A DNA stretch of 64,000 bases, from NCBI GenBank assembly GCA_039196715.1, contig JBCCUP010000001.1, positions 186,001 through 250,000 on the forward strand, written 5' to 3'. Under the pieces are notes generated by a model. That model had not been told where the DNA came from. It was given only the letters and a program-made list of their open reading frames with translations, and made no database searches. The position numbers were made by a program, and so were the translations under genes. Each line of letters begins with the position of its first letter. Within the stretch, counting starts at the first letter, position 1. Below are positions 47,109-57,132 of the stretch, piece by piece. The stretch is from Pseudomonadota bacterium (GTDB lineage: Bacteria; Pseudomonadota; Gammaproteobacteria; CALCKW01).

Positions 47109-48703
47109 GCCGTTGCAGCCTCGGCGAAGTAGGTGTGGGGTGTAGCCTGTTCGACCATCGCCCGGTACAGCTCGGGCGCGCGGCCGTCGAGGAAGCTGCC
47201 CGGCTCCACCGGCGGGTAGATGTCACTGTACCGGCTGACAGCGTGCTGATCGACCCGCCTGAACAGGTGCGCACGGTGCAACTGCGCGGTGCTGCTGAGA
47301 CCGGCTGCGCCAATCAGCTCGGACATCGCTTTCACGGTGGCGCTGTGGTAGCGCGCAATGCGCTCGGCCTTGTCTGCGACATCGAGGCCGCGCGTGAGGT
47401 GTGGGTCCTGTGTTGCAATGCCCGTGGGGCACTCGTTGGTGTTGCAGATCAGCGACTGCACACAACCAAGTGCGAGCATCATCGCGCGCGCGCTGTTCAC
47501 GGCATCGGCGCCGAGGCACAGCAGTCGCACGGCATGGAAGGCCGAGAAGACCTTGCCGGACGCGATCACCCGCACCTGGTCACGCAAGCCGTACCCGACA
47601 AGGCAATCGTGCACCAGGGCCAGCGCGTCTCGCACCGGCATACCCACCGAGTTGGAGAACTCGAGCGGCGCCGCACCGGTGCCGCCCTCGCCGCCGTCGA
47701 CTGTCACGAAGTCGGGCGCAGTGCCGGTGTCACGCATGGCGGCGCACAGGTTGACGAACTCGGCCGGCTCGCCGATGCAGAGTTTGATACCGACGGGTTT
47801 GCCGCCCGACAAGCGACGCAGCTCGGCCACGAAGTGCATCATCGATTCGGGGGAATCGAAGGCCGAATGCCCCGGGGGAGACAGCACCGAGGTGCCGGCC
47901 TCGACGCCCCGAATGCGGGCGATTTCGGCGGTGTTCTTGGCTGCCGGCAGAATGCCGCCGTGGCCGGGCTTGGCCCCTTGCGACAACTTGATTTCGATCA
48001 TGCGTACGGTGTCGCGCTGCGCGTTGGCCGCGAACGCCTCGGGGTCGAAAGCGCCGTCAACCGTGCGTGCGCCAAAGTAACCGGTGCCGATCTGCCAGAT
48101 CAGGTCGCCACCGGGCTCCAGGTGAAACGGGCTGATCCCACCCTCCCCGGTGTTGTGTGCGAATCCGCCTTTCGCCGCCCCGCCGTTCAACGCACGCACC
48201 GCGTTCTCGCTCAGCGAGCCGTAGCTCATCGCCGAGATGTTCATGACACTCGCGCGGTAGGGTTGGGTGCATGCCGGACCACCGATCTGCACGCGCATGT
48301 CGGCGATGTCCGGTCCGTGTGCCGCGCTGAGCGAATGGGCAATCCACTCGTAGCCTTCTCGGTAGGTGTCGAAGCGGGTGCCGAGTGGCGTGGTGTCACG
48401 TGCGCCCTTGGCACGCTGGTAGACGACCGAGCGGAAGATGCGGTTGACCGGCGCACCGTCAGTGTCGGACTCACCGAAGTACTGACGAAAGAACGGCCGC
48501 AAGAACTCCATGACCCAGCGGCCACGGCCGAGCACCGGGAAGTTGCGCCACAGCGCGTGGCCGGTCTGGTGGTAGTCGTGGTGGGCAACCAGGAGCAGTG
48601 CGAGGCACAGCGCGGTCAACCACAGCGCCGGCAACCAGAACACGGCCAGCAGAGCCGCGAGCGCCGCCACCACGGACAGCCCCGTGAATACCGTTTTGCC
48701 CAT
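47105..48703 (-). CDS. FMN-binding glutamate synthase-like protein with N-terminal membrane helices
   Basis: 532 residues from the ATG at 48703. Two hydrophobic helices (about 4-42) anchor it. The rest matches the FMN/Fe-S domain of glutamate synthase: SAMSYGSLSENAVRALNGGA, SQGAKPGHGGILP, DGGEGGTGAAPLEFSNSVGM, and the cysteine-rich LICNTNECPTGIATQDP. The glutamine amidotransferase domain of GltB is absent, so a free-standing ammonia-dependent or unrelated redox role is likely. Its stop overlaps the start of the acetolactate synthase-like gene (ATGA). This pairing suggests a common pathway, but I cannot name it. Confidence 0.87.
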   Translation of the reverse strand: MGKTVFTGLSVVAALAALLAVFWLPALWLTALCLALLLVAHHDYHQTGHALWRNFPVLGRGRWVMEFLRPFFRQYFGESDTDGAPVNRIFRSVVYQRAKGARDTTPLGTRFDTYREGYEWIAHSLSAAHGPDIADMRVQIGGPACTQPYRASVMNISAMSYGSLSENAVRALNGGAAKGGFAHNTGEGGISPFHLEPGGDLIWQIGTGYFGARTVDGAFDPEAFAANAQRDTVRMIEIKLSQGAKPGHGGILPAAKNTAEIARIRGVEAGTSVLSPPGHSAFDSPESMMHFVAELRRLSGGKPVGIKLCIGEPAEFVNLCAAMRDTGTAPDFVTVDGGEGGTGAAPLEFSNSVGMPVRDALALVHDCLVGYGLRDQVRVIASGKVFSAFHAVRLLCLGADAVNSARAMMLALGCVQSLICNTNECPTGIATQDPHLTRGLDVADKAERIARYHSATVKAMSELIGAAGLSSTAQLHRAHLFRRVDQHAVSRYSDIYPPVEPGSFLDGRAPELYRAMVEQATPHTYFAEAATA

Positions 48704-48787
48704 CGCAGCACCCCGACGTTCCGAATTCGCGAAAAGTGTACGCGAGAACGTGAAAGCCCGACCAGTCAGGGCATCCACGTGCACAGG

Positions 48788-49579
48788 TCAGGCGATGAGG
48801 CCCCGTTGACGCTGGGTATCCCAGTCGGTGGCGATAATGTCGTAGTCGGCGTCCACGAGGGGTTCGAGGCCGTTGAGGTACAGGCTGTCGCGGCTCTCGG
48901 GATCCTCGAACACGCGGCGCACCGCCGCCGCCAACAACGCGCAGTCATCGTCACTGCGGGTGTGTGCGGTGACCAACGGCAGCGCCGGCACCCGATCGCT
49001 CCAGGTGATCACGCGCAGGCGCGCGGCAACCTCGCTATCCCAGTCTTGTATTAGTTGCCAGGAGACCGGGTCGATGGCACAGACGTCGGCTTCGCCGCGC
49101 GCGACGGCTGCTGCAGACGCGCGGTGGCTGCCGCTCACGGCGCACGAGGCGAAGAAGTCGGTGCCACCGCCCGCGCGCAGGACCACGTGATTCAACGCGG
49201 CGAAGCCCGATTGGGAATCGGGTCCGTTGACGACCGCGCGCAGACCGCGCACGTCGTTTGCCCCGTCGCCGCCGGTGTCGTGGCGAACCACGATCGCGCT
49301 GGCGTAGTGTCCGTTATCGCATCCGCGGACAGCGAACCGCGGAGTTCCTATCAACGTGACGTGGTCCCGCAAGGCCGTGACGTACGGCAAGCCACAGGTC
49401 TGGGACAACAACAGCGCATTCGATCGCCACACGGTCAGATTCTCATCGACACGGTTCAGTGTGGCGGGCGCGTCGAAACCCGCCGAGCGCAGTGCGTGAC
49501 GCAGACGGCCGTACAACGCATCGATGGGATCCCGCAGCTCCGGCCAATCGTACATCGGCAAGGACACCAGTTCCGACAT
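48788..49579 (-). CDS. PhnD-like periplasmic-binding-fold protein without signal peptide
   Basis: 263 residues. SLPMYDWPELRDPIDALYGR opens it, then LLLSQTCGLPYV, GLRAVVNGPDSQSGFAALNH, GSHRASAAAVARGEADVCAI and DPVSWQLIQ follow the pattern of phosphonate/phosphate-type (PhnD) binding proteins, as the common SG...A...V..G.AD.a.iD motif. There is no signal peptide and no ABC permease or ATPase nearby, so it may be a cytoplasmic sensor or use another export mode. Its ligand is unknown. Confidence 0.8.
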   Translation of the reverse strand: MSELVSLPMYDWPELRDPIDALYGRLRHALRSAGFDAPATLNRVDENLTVWRSNALLLSQTCGLPYVTALRDHVTLIGTPRFAVRGCDNGHYASAIVVRHDTGGDGANDVRGLRAVVNGPDSQSGFAALNHVVLRAGGGTDFFASCAVSGSHRASAAAVARGEADVCAIDPVSWQLIQDWDSEVAARLRVITWSDRVPALPLVTAHTRSDDDCALLAAAVRRVFEDPESRDSLYLNGLEPLVDADYDIIATDWDTQRQRGLIA

Positions 49580-49644
49580 GTTGCTTCACTCCAACGCGGC
49601 GGCCCGGTCGGGCGCGACGCTGCAGCATACCTGTGCCGGGCGGA

Positions 49645-50214
49645 CTATGCCCTCATGGCCAGGGTCGGTGCGGTCACCGAGTCGTGGAGCGTGTGCGTTT
49701 CGATCGACACCACATCGTTCGCGAGGCACAACACGCAGGCGTTGCCGTCCAGCGTGCAGTGCGCCGCCATGCGCGCCTCGAGGTGGCTCGCCAGACTCGG
49801 GAGCCCGCCGTTGCTCACCGCCTCGACCGACAAGCCGGGCACGCGGCACAGGCGGCGCTGGGCACCCCGCCACCACCGCCAGGCCCGCTCCGGTGTGCGA
49901 AAGAGCACCAGCACGTCTGAGGCGTGGCGAGCGGCGTGAAGCACCGGTGTCACGGCGTCGGGTTCGATGCACGTCCAGCGGGCCACGCTGCCACAGTTCG
50001 CCATGTGCGCAACGTCCGGCCGTGGCCCCGAGCGCATGCCGGCGGGCACCACACAGCGCTCACCCGCAAGCGAACAGGACGCCAACACACGCAGCGCCAT
50101 GTCCTCCGCCGTTGCGCCGTGCGGCCAACTGCACCGCACCACACGCCGGCCCGAGCGCCGGTCGTCGACATCGTGGAGCTGCAGGTCCAGTCGTATGAAG
50201 TCCGTTCCGTTCAC
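49645..50214 (-). CDS. YaeQ family protein
   Basis: 189 residues from a GTG at 50214. The order DFIRLDLQLHDVDDR, ATAEDMALRVLASCSLAG, PDVAHMANCGSVARWTCIE, VLVLFRTPERAWRWW and VSIETH follows the layout of YaeQ, a family with a PD-(D/E)xK-like fold and no established activity. Several positions differ from E. coli YaeQ, so it is a divergent member. It reads in the same direction as the PhnD-like gene 65 bp downstream; an operon is possible. Confidence 0.75.
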   Translation of the reverse strand: MNGTDFIRLDLQLHDVDDRRSGRRVVRCSWPHGATAEDMALRVLASCSLAGERCVVPAGMRSGPRPDVAHMANCGSVARWTCIEPDAVTPVLHAARHASDVLVLFRTPERAWRWWRGAQRRLCRVPGLSVEAVSNGGLPSLASHLEARMAAHCTLDGNACVLCLANDVVSIETHTLHDSVTAPTLAMRA

Positions 50215-50338
50215 TGTGCTGACACCGCCTGGCAGGGCGCACGGCGCCCCGGTACGGCATAGGCCCTAGCGAATACCAGACCAACATGTGAACACCAACG
50301 AGCTGGGGGCAGCCGGGCGGTGCCGACAGCGATCGCGC

Positions 50339-50791
50339 TCAGCCCTCGCCCGTGGCGCGCAGCTTGCCCTGGATGAAACGCGCGTGCGACACATACAACA
50401 GGTCGGCGATCTTGCGGATGTAGTAATCCTCGTAACGGTCGATCGACCCGTCCGCCAGCGCGACCTCCCAGAGCAGGTCGACCACCCGACCGCGCGCCTC
50501 GGTATCGAGTTCGTCAACGAGCACCCGGCTGAATTCAACCAAGGACACCGCGTTCTCCACCGCGTCGTCGGCTTCGCCCACGAGGGTGTCGAGCGCCGCG
50601 TCGCTGAGCGCGAAACGCGCCTGAACGAGTGCGGCGATCTTGGCCCGCTCGCTCTCAGCGATCTCGGTGTCGCTGCGGCTGATCTCAATCATCAGGGCCG
50701 CTGTGGCACGGCGCACGGCATGTTCGGGGTCAGGGTCGTCCGTTGACGCGGCGGTGGCGTTGTGCCACCAGTCGGTGAGCTTGTTGATCAT
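50339..50791 (-). CDS. TerB-like (tellurite resistance TerB fold) protein
   Basis: 150 residues from the ATG at 50791; upstream in-frame sequence lacks conservation. ATAALMIEISRSDTEIAESE then RAKIAALVQARF and LLWEVALADGSIDRYEDYYI then RKIADLLYVSHARF form the duplicated D-G-x-(I/V)-x-x-x-E helical hairpins of TerB. The fold binds divalent metal in some members. Single TerB genes are widespread and usually not linked to tellurite resistance. No other ter gene is near. Confidence 0.87.
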   Translation of the reverse strand: MINKLTDWWHNATAASTDDPDPEHAVRRATAALMIEISRSDTEIAESERAKIAALVQARFALSDAALDTLVGEADDAVENAVSLVEFSRVLVDELDTEARGRVVDLLWEVALADGSIDRYEDYYIRKIADLLYVSHARFIQGKLRATGEG

Positions 50792-50856
50792 GGGTGAGCC
50801 GTTTGGGGTGCATTGCACGGGACCGTTGCCCCGGCAGAGCGCCGCTGCAACGCCCC

Positions 50857-51045
50857 TCAGCGGCGGCTGTTGCGCGATTTGCGCCGATGGAGCTGATCGG
50901 CGAGCTGGCGAATACCGAACCACACCACAGCCACGGCGATACTCAGGGCGCCGACCAGCAAGCCGCTTGCAGGCGCAGCCGCCGCCGCGAACACGGACCC
51001 GGACAGGGCCAGCAGGGCGAAAACGGCGAGAAGTCGACGGGGCAT
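50857..51045 (-). CDS. Small hydrophobic membrane protein
   Basis: 62 residues: a signal-like first helix (RLLAVFALLALSGSVFAAAA), a second helix (GLLVGALSIAVAVVWFGI) and a basic tail (HRRKSRNSRR). The positive-inside tail and compact size make a real small membrane protein plausible. No family is recognised. It lies 66 bp upstream of the TerB-like gene on the same strand and could be its operon partner. Confidence 0.55.
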   Translation of the reverse strand: MPRRLLAVFALLALSGSVFAAAAAPASGLLVGALSIAVAVVWFGIRQLADQLHRRKSRNSRR

Positions 51046-51143
51046 TACGACGGCCAGAGCACGGGTCGCTTTTACTCTACGTGGCGCTGTGGATCAGCGC
51101 AACCGGTAGTCTTCCGGTACCGAGGGTGGCCCGGCGTAGCCGT

Positions 51144-51446
51144 TCAGCGCGTGTGGAACTGGCTGCGAACCCAGCTTCGAAACGACGCAAGCTGCGCCGC
51201 GAGGAGCGGACGCGGTGTGGCCTGCCTGCTGCCCATCAACCCCCCCGCCCCCGCGCCGCGGCGGTTGCGTTTCGGTGTTTCCGGGTAGAGGGCCTTCATG
51301 CACTGACGTCGCACAATCCAGAGCCCGAGGCAGATCAGGACGATGCTGTCGCCGTGCGCACTGAGGTGCCAGAACGGCAGGTGGGGGTCACTCGCCAGCG
51401 CGGCGGGGGTGTGCGCCACGCAGGCCAGCGCAAGAAATCGCTGCAT
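51144..51446 (-). CDS. Possible small membrane protein
   Basis: 100 residues from the ATG at 51446, chosen because ggagaga lies 5-11 nt upstream. A short signal-like start (MQRFLALACVAHTPAALASD) and one helix (SIVLICLGLWIV) are followed by an Arg- and Gly-rich tail that is less protein-like. No similarity is recognised. It could be a real small protein or a chance frame with a good ribosome site. The 120 bp to glpK and the gap to the previous gene hold nothing else that I can name. Confidence 0.4.
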   Translation of the reverse strand: MQRFLALACVAHTPAALASDPHLPFWHLSAHGDSIVLICLGLWIVRRQCMKALYPETPKRNRRGAGAGGLMGSRQATPRPLLAAQLASFRSWVRSQFHTR

Positions 51447-51565
51447 CGGATCTCTCCGTGTCGGCAACCGGGTTGCGTTACAGGTCTGTCACAACCGACT
51501 GACCTGAATATAGCAGTCAAATACCGACACGAATGAGATCCGGCACTGTGTCACCGAAACGGTGA

Positions 51566-53059
<1,494 letters not shown>

Positions 53060-53181
53060 GGCTGTCTCCGGGTGTCGTGAATTCGGCGGCGCGGGGTGTC
53101 TGCGCGCCCTCGCCGTCAACGCAAGCCTACCGTGACCCGACGCCTGATGGCAGCGCCCCTGTGCTCACGGTGCCGAACCGC

Positions 53182-54705
53182 TCAGCTCGCCGCCCGCACA
53201 CGCTCGGGTGCGCATGCCGATCGGCGCGCACAGTACGCCGCGAGCGCGTGCACCTGGTCGGTTTCGAACCGCAAACCGAGCTTGGTGCGCCGCCAGAGAA
53301 TGTCGTCTGCAGTCGTCGCGAACTCCGTGTCGAGCAGGTAGTCCACTTCGACCTGGTACAAACCGTGGCCGAAATCCCGGCCGAGCCCCTCCGGCGCGCT
53401 GACGCCGTCGAGCAGACGGTGAATGCGGGTGCCGTACTGCCGAATCAAGCGGGCGACGATGCCGGGGTCCAGATCGCTGTAGCGGTTGACCGCAGCGGCG
53501 GTCAGCGCAGCACGCCCACGCACCGGGAAGTCACCGCCGGGCAGCGGTGTGTCCTGGGTCCACGGTGCACCCAGGGCGCCCAGGTGGGGCGCCAGCCGTT
53601 CGATCGCCTCGAGTGACAGCCGCCGATACGTCGTGATCTTGCCACCGAAGATGCTGAGCAAGGGCGCACCCGCGTCGGTATCGAGTTCGAACACGTAGTC
53701 ACGGGTGGCCTCTTGCGCAGCGCTGCTGCCGTCGTCGTAGAGCGGCCGCAACCCGGCGAAGCTGTGCACGACGTCGTCTGGTGACACCGGTGTCTTGAGG
53801 TACGCGCTCACGGCGTCACACAGGTAGGCCACTTCATCTTCTTCGACCGCAACCCCGTCCGGGTCGCCGGCGTGGTCGATGTCCGTCGTGCCGATCAGGC
53901 TGAAGTCGTCCTCGTAGGGCAGCACGAACATCACGCGCCCGTCAGCGTTCTGAAACAGGAAACCCCGTGGGTCGTGGTGCAGTCGCGGCACGACAATGTG
54001 GCTGCCGCGCACCAGGCGCACGCTCGACCGGGATTCGCGCTGCGCGGTGCCTTTGAGCACCCGTGCCACCCAGGGGCCCGCTGCGTTCACCACAGCGCGT
54101 GCGGTGATGTCCTGTGTGCTGCCGTCAGCAGCACGCACGGTGAGGTGCCAGATCCCCGCTTCACAGCGCAGCGCAACGGCTTCGGTGCGGGTTTCGACAC
54201 GGGCGCCGAGCTCTGCTGCATGCACCGCATTGAGCGCCACCAGGCGCGCATCGTCGACCCAGCAATCCGAGTACTCGAAGGCCCGTGTGAAGCCGGCTAC
54301 GAGCGGCGCGCCAACAGGGTCGGAGCCGAGATCCACCGAAGCGGTCGGTGGCAGGAGCTTGCGGCCACCGATGTGATCGTAGAGCCACAGGCCGAGCCGG
54401 ATGAGCCACGCCGGACGGAGCCCCGTGTGGTGCGGGAGCACGATGCGCAACGGCTCGGCGATGTGCGGCGCCGCGCGCCAGAGGATCTCGCGTTCGATCA
54501 GCGATTCGCGGACCAACCTGAACGCACAGTGCTCGAGGTAGCGCAGACCGCCGTGGATCATTTTCGTGCTGGTGGACGAGGTGCCGCTGGCGAGATCGCC
54601 CTTCTCGCAAAGGTAGACCGACAGGCCCCGACCGGCCGCATCGCGCGCAATGCCGCACCCGTTGACACCGCCCCCAATCACCGCGAGATCGACCGTGACC
54701 GCCAT
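53182..54705 (-). CDS. glpD: Aerobic glycerol-3-phosphate dehydrogenase
   Basis: 507 residues. FAD-dependent, membrane-associated oxidation of glycerol 3-phosphate to DHAP with electrons to quinone. The N-terminal VDLAVIGGGVNGCGIARDAA is the FAD loop, GTSSTSTKMIHGGLRYLE is the substrate and FAD contact, ARAVVNAAGPWVA and DVVHSFAGLRPL follow, and FGGKITTYRRLSLEA closes the FAD domain. The early ATG at 54705 lies 200 bp after glpR; the gap holds the repeats described separately. glpK follows after 122 bp. Confidence 0.96.
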   Translation of the reverse strand: MAVTVDLAVIGGGVNGCGIARDAAGRGLSVYLCEKGDLASGTSSTSTKMIHGGLRYLEHCAFRLVRESLIEREILWRAAPHIAEPLRIVLPHHTGLRPAWLIRLGLWLYDHIGGRKLLPPTASVDLGSDPVGAPLVAGFTRAFEYSDCWVDDARLVALNAVHAAELGARVETRTEAVALRCEAGIWHLTVRAADGSTQDITARAVVNAAGPWVARVLKGTAQRESRSSVRLVRGSHIVVPRLHHDPRGFLFQNADGRVMFVLPYEDDFSLIGTTDIDHAGDPDGVAVEEDEVAYLCDAVSAYLKTPVSPDDVVHSFAGLRPLYDDGSSAAQEATRDYVFELDTDAGAPLLSIFGGKITTYRRLSLEAIERLAPHLGALGAPWTQDTPLPGGDFPVRGRAALTAAAVNRYSDLDPGIVARLIRQYGTRIHRLLDGVSAPEGLGRDFGHGLYQVEVDYLLDTEFATTADDILWRRTKLGLRFETDQVHALAAYCARRSACAPERVRAAS

Positions 54706-54722
54706 GTTGCTTTGTCCTGTTG

Positions 54723-54759
54723 AATGTTCGTATATGTTCGAAATATTCGTTTATTGTTC
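54723..54759 (-). promoter_or_regulatory. Phased TGTTCG-type repeats upstream of glpD, probable GlpR operator
   Basis: Four related heptamers lie about 10 bp apart in the AT-rich glpD leader: atgttcg (54724), atgttcg (54734), atattcg (54743) and attgttc (54753). E. coli GlpR half-sites also read ATGTTCG. Phasing at one helical turn and the nearby glpR gene support repression of glpDK. The sites are mostly direct, not the inverted pair of E. coli. A stretch of A/T follows; the promoter itself was not assigned. Confidence 0.65.
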
Positions 54760-54905
54760 TTTTTATTTTCGATTTAGTCAAGCAGAAAGCCGGCCGTTTT
54801 GGCCGAGCTGCACGCAGGGATCGAACGCCAACATCAGCGCGCCACGGACGTCACGCGGGCTGACGCGCCAACCCCGGTGCCGCACCCGGCGTCAGACTCG
54901 GGGAA

Positions 54906-55691
54906 TCAGGGCTCAGCGGGGCCGTCGGCCACGCAGATGTGCACTGTGGTTTGCCAGGACCGGCAGTCGGCCACCAGTGCCGGGCTGAGCGCAGCGTCGG
55001 TGAAAAACGCATCGACGTCTGCCAGGTGACCGATCCGCACGGGTGCACCGCGCGCCAACTTGCTGTGGTCCGCAACCAGAAAGACACGCCGTGCGTTGGC
55101 CATGATCGCCTGCGCAACGCGCACCTCGCGGTAGTCGTAGTCGAGAAACGAGCCATCGGGGTCGATCGCCGAGGCGCCGATAATGCCGATATCGACCTTG
55201 AACTGGCGGACGAAATCGGCGGTCGCCTCACCCACCAGACCCCCGTCGCTGCGACGCAACTGGCCCCCGGCGACGATGACGTCCGCATCGCTGCCGTCCG
55301 CCAGAATGTTGGCCACGTTGAGGTTGTTGGTCACCACCATGAGTCCACCGTGCGCGCAGAGCGCGCCCGCAACCGCTTCGGTGGTGGTGCCGAGGTTGAT
55401 GAACAGGCTGGACCCATCCGGCACCTCACGCGCGACGTGCGCGCCAATGGCCGCCTTCTCCTGCTGCGCAAGCAAGCGACGCGCGCCGTAGCCGAGGTTC
55501 ATCGACCCGCCTGCGAGAATGGCCCCACCGTGTGTTCGCGCCAGGTGTCGCTGGTCGCAGAGCAACGTGAGGTCACGTCGCACGGTTTGCGGGGTGACGG
55601 CGTACTGCCGAACCAGCTCGTCAACCCACACACGCCCGTGCTCCCGTGCCTGTTTCAGGATATCGAGCTGACGGTTGTTGAGGGGAGTCAC
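54906..55691 (-). CDS. glpR: DeoR-family repressor of glycerol metabolism GlpR
   Basis: 261 residues from a GTG at 55691. The N-terminal winged helix is NNRQLDILKQAREHGRVWVD then ELVRQYAVTPQTVRRDLTLL, the DeoR signature. The effector domain is a ribose-isomerase-like fold: LFINLGTTTEAVAGAL, VVTNNLNVANIL, VGEATADFVRQFKVDIGIIG then FLVADHSKLARGAP. E. coli GlpR binds glycerol 3-phosphate; the same is inferred here from linkage to glpD and glpK. Confidence 0.93.
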   Translation of the reverse strand: MTPLNNRQLDILKQAREHGRVWVDELVRQYAVTPQTVRRDLTLLCDQRHLARTHGGAILAGGSMNLGYGARRLLAQQEKAAIGAHVAREVPDGSSLFINLGTTTEAVAGALCAHGGLMVVTNNLNVANILADGSDADVIVAGGQLRRSDGGLVGEATADFVRQFKVDIGIIGASAIDPDGSFLDYDYREVRVAQAIMANARRVFLVADHSKLARGAPVRIGHLADVDAFFTDAALSPALVADCRSWQTTVHICVADGPAEP

Positions 55692-55788
55692 AGGGCCGCG
55701 TCCGAGGAGCCAGCGCGCAGTGTGGCACAGTCGACCCGGGCGAGTCGGGTTGCAACAGCACCCACGCCGGTCGGGCTGCACAACGGTT

Positions 55789-56628
55789 TCACCGGCGCGC
55801 GCCGCCTCGGTTCACCAGGGCAATGCCGGCGACAACCAGAGCAAGCGCCACAATCACACGCCAGCTGAGCGGTTCGCCCAGCACGAGCACACCGCCTATC
55901 ACACCGAACACCGGCACGAGGAAGTTGAACGCGGCGAGTTGGGACGCCGGGTAGATCCGCACCAGCCACAACCACCCGAGAAAACCGAGGGTCACGACAC
56001 CGATGACCTGGAAACCGATCATGCCGACGTGCGCGAGCGTCAACGCCCGGACCCACGGGCCGAAGAACAGTGAGGCCGTGAGCAACACCAGCGCGGAGAT
56101 GGCCAGCTGCACGATCAATTGCATCTCAGGCCCGGTCTGATCAAATGCAGTGGTGCGCAACACGATGGCGATGCCGGCCCAGCACAAGGCACCCGCCAGA
56201 CTCATGATGTCCCCCAGGCGCACCCCGACATCGGCGGCAGCGACCGGGTCCGCGAGGGCCAGCACCACGCCACCGAGCGCCAGACACAGGCCGGCGACCT
56301 GCGCGCTGCCGAGGCGCTCACCGGGAATCAGCACGTGTGCTGCCAGCGCCACCCAGACCGGCTGTGTGTAGAACAGGATCGACGCGCGTGACACGGCGGT
56401 GTAATCGAGCGCGAGGAACATGAGCAGGAACTCGGCCGAAAACAGCAGGCCGCAGATCAGCGCGGGGGTGCGGCTGGCGGCCGGCAAGGCAAGCGAACGG
56501 TCAAACCACCGGGCCAGGAGAACCACCGGTACGATGGCGAGCAGGGAACGCAATCCGGCCTGAAACACCGGTTGCAGCCCGACATTGACGAGTTTGATCA
56601 GTACCTGGTTGACGCCGAGGATCAGCAT
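55789..56628 (-). CDS. EamA/DMT-superfamily transporter
   Basis: At least 279 residues with about ten hydrophobic helices in two repeated halves (AALDYTAVSRASILFY-type loops, GFLGWLWLVRIYPASQLAAF). It is an inner-membrane exporter or permease of metabolites with unknown substrate. The ATG at 56628 is the first standard start, but the frame stays open upstream to a CTG at 56700 whose last two bases begin the stop codon of the preceding gene (CTGA). That would add KRLAHIARRERFDPPG and the beginning of the first helix. The longer form fits EamA proteins better. Confidence 0.87.
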   Translation of the reverse strand: MLILGVNQVLIKLVNVGLQPVFQAGLRSLLAIVPVVLLARWFDRSLALPAASRTPALICGLLFSAEFLLMFLALDYTAVSRASILFYTQPVWVALAAHVLIPGERLGSAQVAGLCLALGGVVLALADPVAAADVGVRLGDIMSLAGALCWAGIAIVLRTTAFDQTGPEMQLIVQLAISALVLLTASLFFGPWVRALTLAHVGMIGFQVIGVVTLGFLGWLWLVRIYPASQLAAFNFLVPVFGVIGGVLVLGEPLSWRVIVALALVVAGIALVNRGGARR

Positions 56629-56696
56629 CAGGCACAGCGCCGCAGCAACCCCCGGCGGGTCAAAGCGCTCACGCCGGGCGATGTGCGCAAGCCGTT

Positions 56697-56993
56697 TCAG
56701 AGCTTCGCTCGGACGCTGTCGATCTTGTCCTGCATGCTCTGCGCCTTGTCGACGCGGGTGCCAAGCTTGAGGTAACTGCTGATGCGCACCGCGCCCAACT
56801 CATGCAGCGTTTCATGACACTGCTTCACCGCAGCCAGCACCGTGTCCCACTCGCCCTCCACGTTGGTGCCGTAGCCGTGCAGCTGATAGGTCAGCCCCGC
56901 GGCCTCGAAAATGCGTTGGCACTCGGCAATGTAGGGCGAGACGGAGGTTCCGACTCCCCCGGGCGAGACTTGAATGTCCATGAGCACGTGCAT
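56697..56993 (-). CDS. MTH1187 family thiamine-binding protein
   Basis: 98 residues from the ATG at 56993. MHVLMDIQVSPGGVGTSVSP, YIAECQRIFEAAGLTYQLHG then YGTNVEGEWDTVL are diagnostic of the MTH1187/YkoF-like family, whose members form tetramers and some of which bind thiamine. A GGAG site 10 nt upstream of the ATG directly abuts the T-tract of the preceding gene terminator. It is followed by the DMT transporter gene, with overlap if the latter uses CTG. That linkage could suggest thiamine-related transport, though this is inference. Confidence 0.88.
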   Translation of the reverse strand: MHVLMDIQVSPGGVGTSVSPYIAECQRIFEAAGLTYQLHGYGTNVEGEWDTVLAAVKQCHETLHELGAVRISSYLKLGTRVDKAQSMQDKIDSVRAKL

Positions 56994-57007
56994 GACTGGG
57001 CAACTCC

Positions 57008-57041
57008 AAAAAAAAGCGTCCGCCTCGGCTGAGACGGACGC
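57008..57041 (-). terminator. Intrinsic terminator between the OmpA-like gene and the thiamine-binding gene
   Basis: On the minus strand a stem of 7 bp (gcgtccg / cggacgc), then one mismatch and 3 bp more, runs into eight T residues. The tract is followed without a gap by GGAG, the ribosome site of the next gene. A second hairpin (gcaccgcg / cgcggtgc) lies at 57096-57119, near the OmpA-like stop. Confidence 0.85.
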
Positions 57042-57132
57042 GCAGTGTAACGCGTGGAGAGAGCGTTGGGATGTGTCGAAAAATGCGACCTGCATTGCAC
57101 CGCGTAGGGGGCGCGGTGCGCCGGTGTTCCGA

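Noticed and set aside
49055-50198. Plus-strand open frames opposite the PhnD-like and YaeQ-like genes
   Set aside because: Translations are Arg/Pro/Ala-rich and domain-free, as expected of shadow frames, while the minus strand encodes recognisable families.
57008-57125. TPP riboswitch before the thiamine-binding gene
   Set aside because: Although a ctgaga string occurs on the plus strand inside the terminator stem, the other conserved parts of the thi-box are absent on the coding strand.
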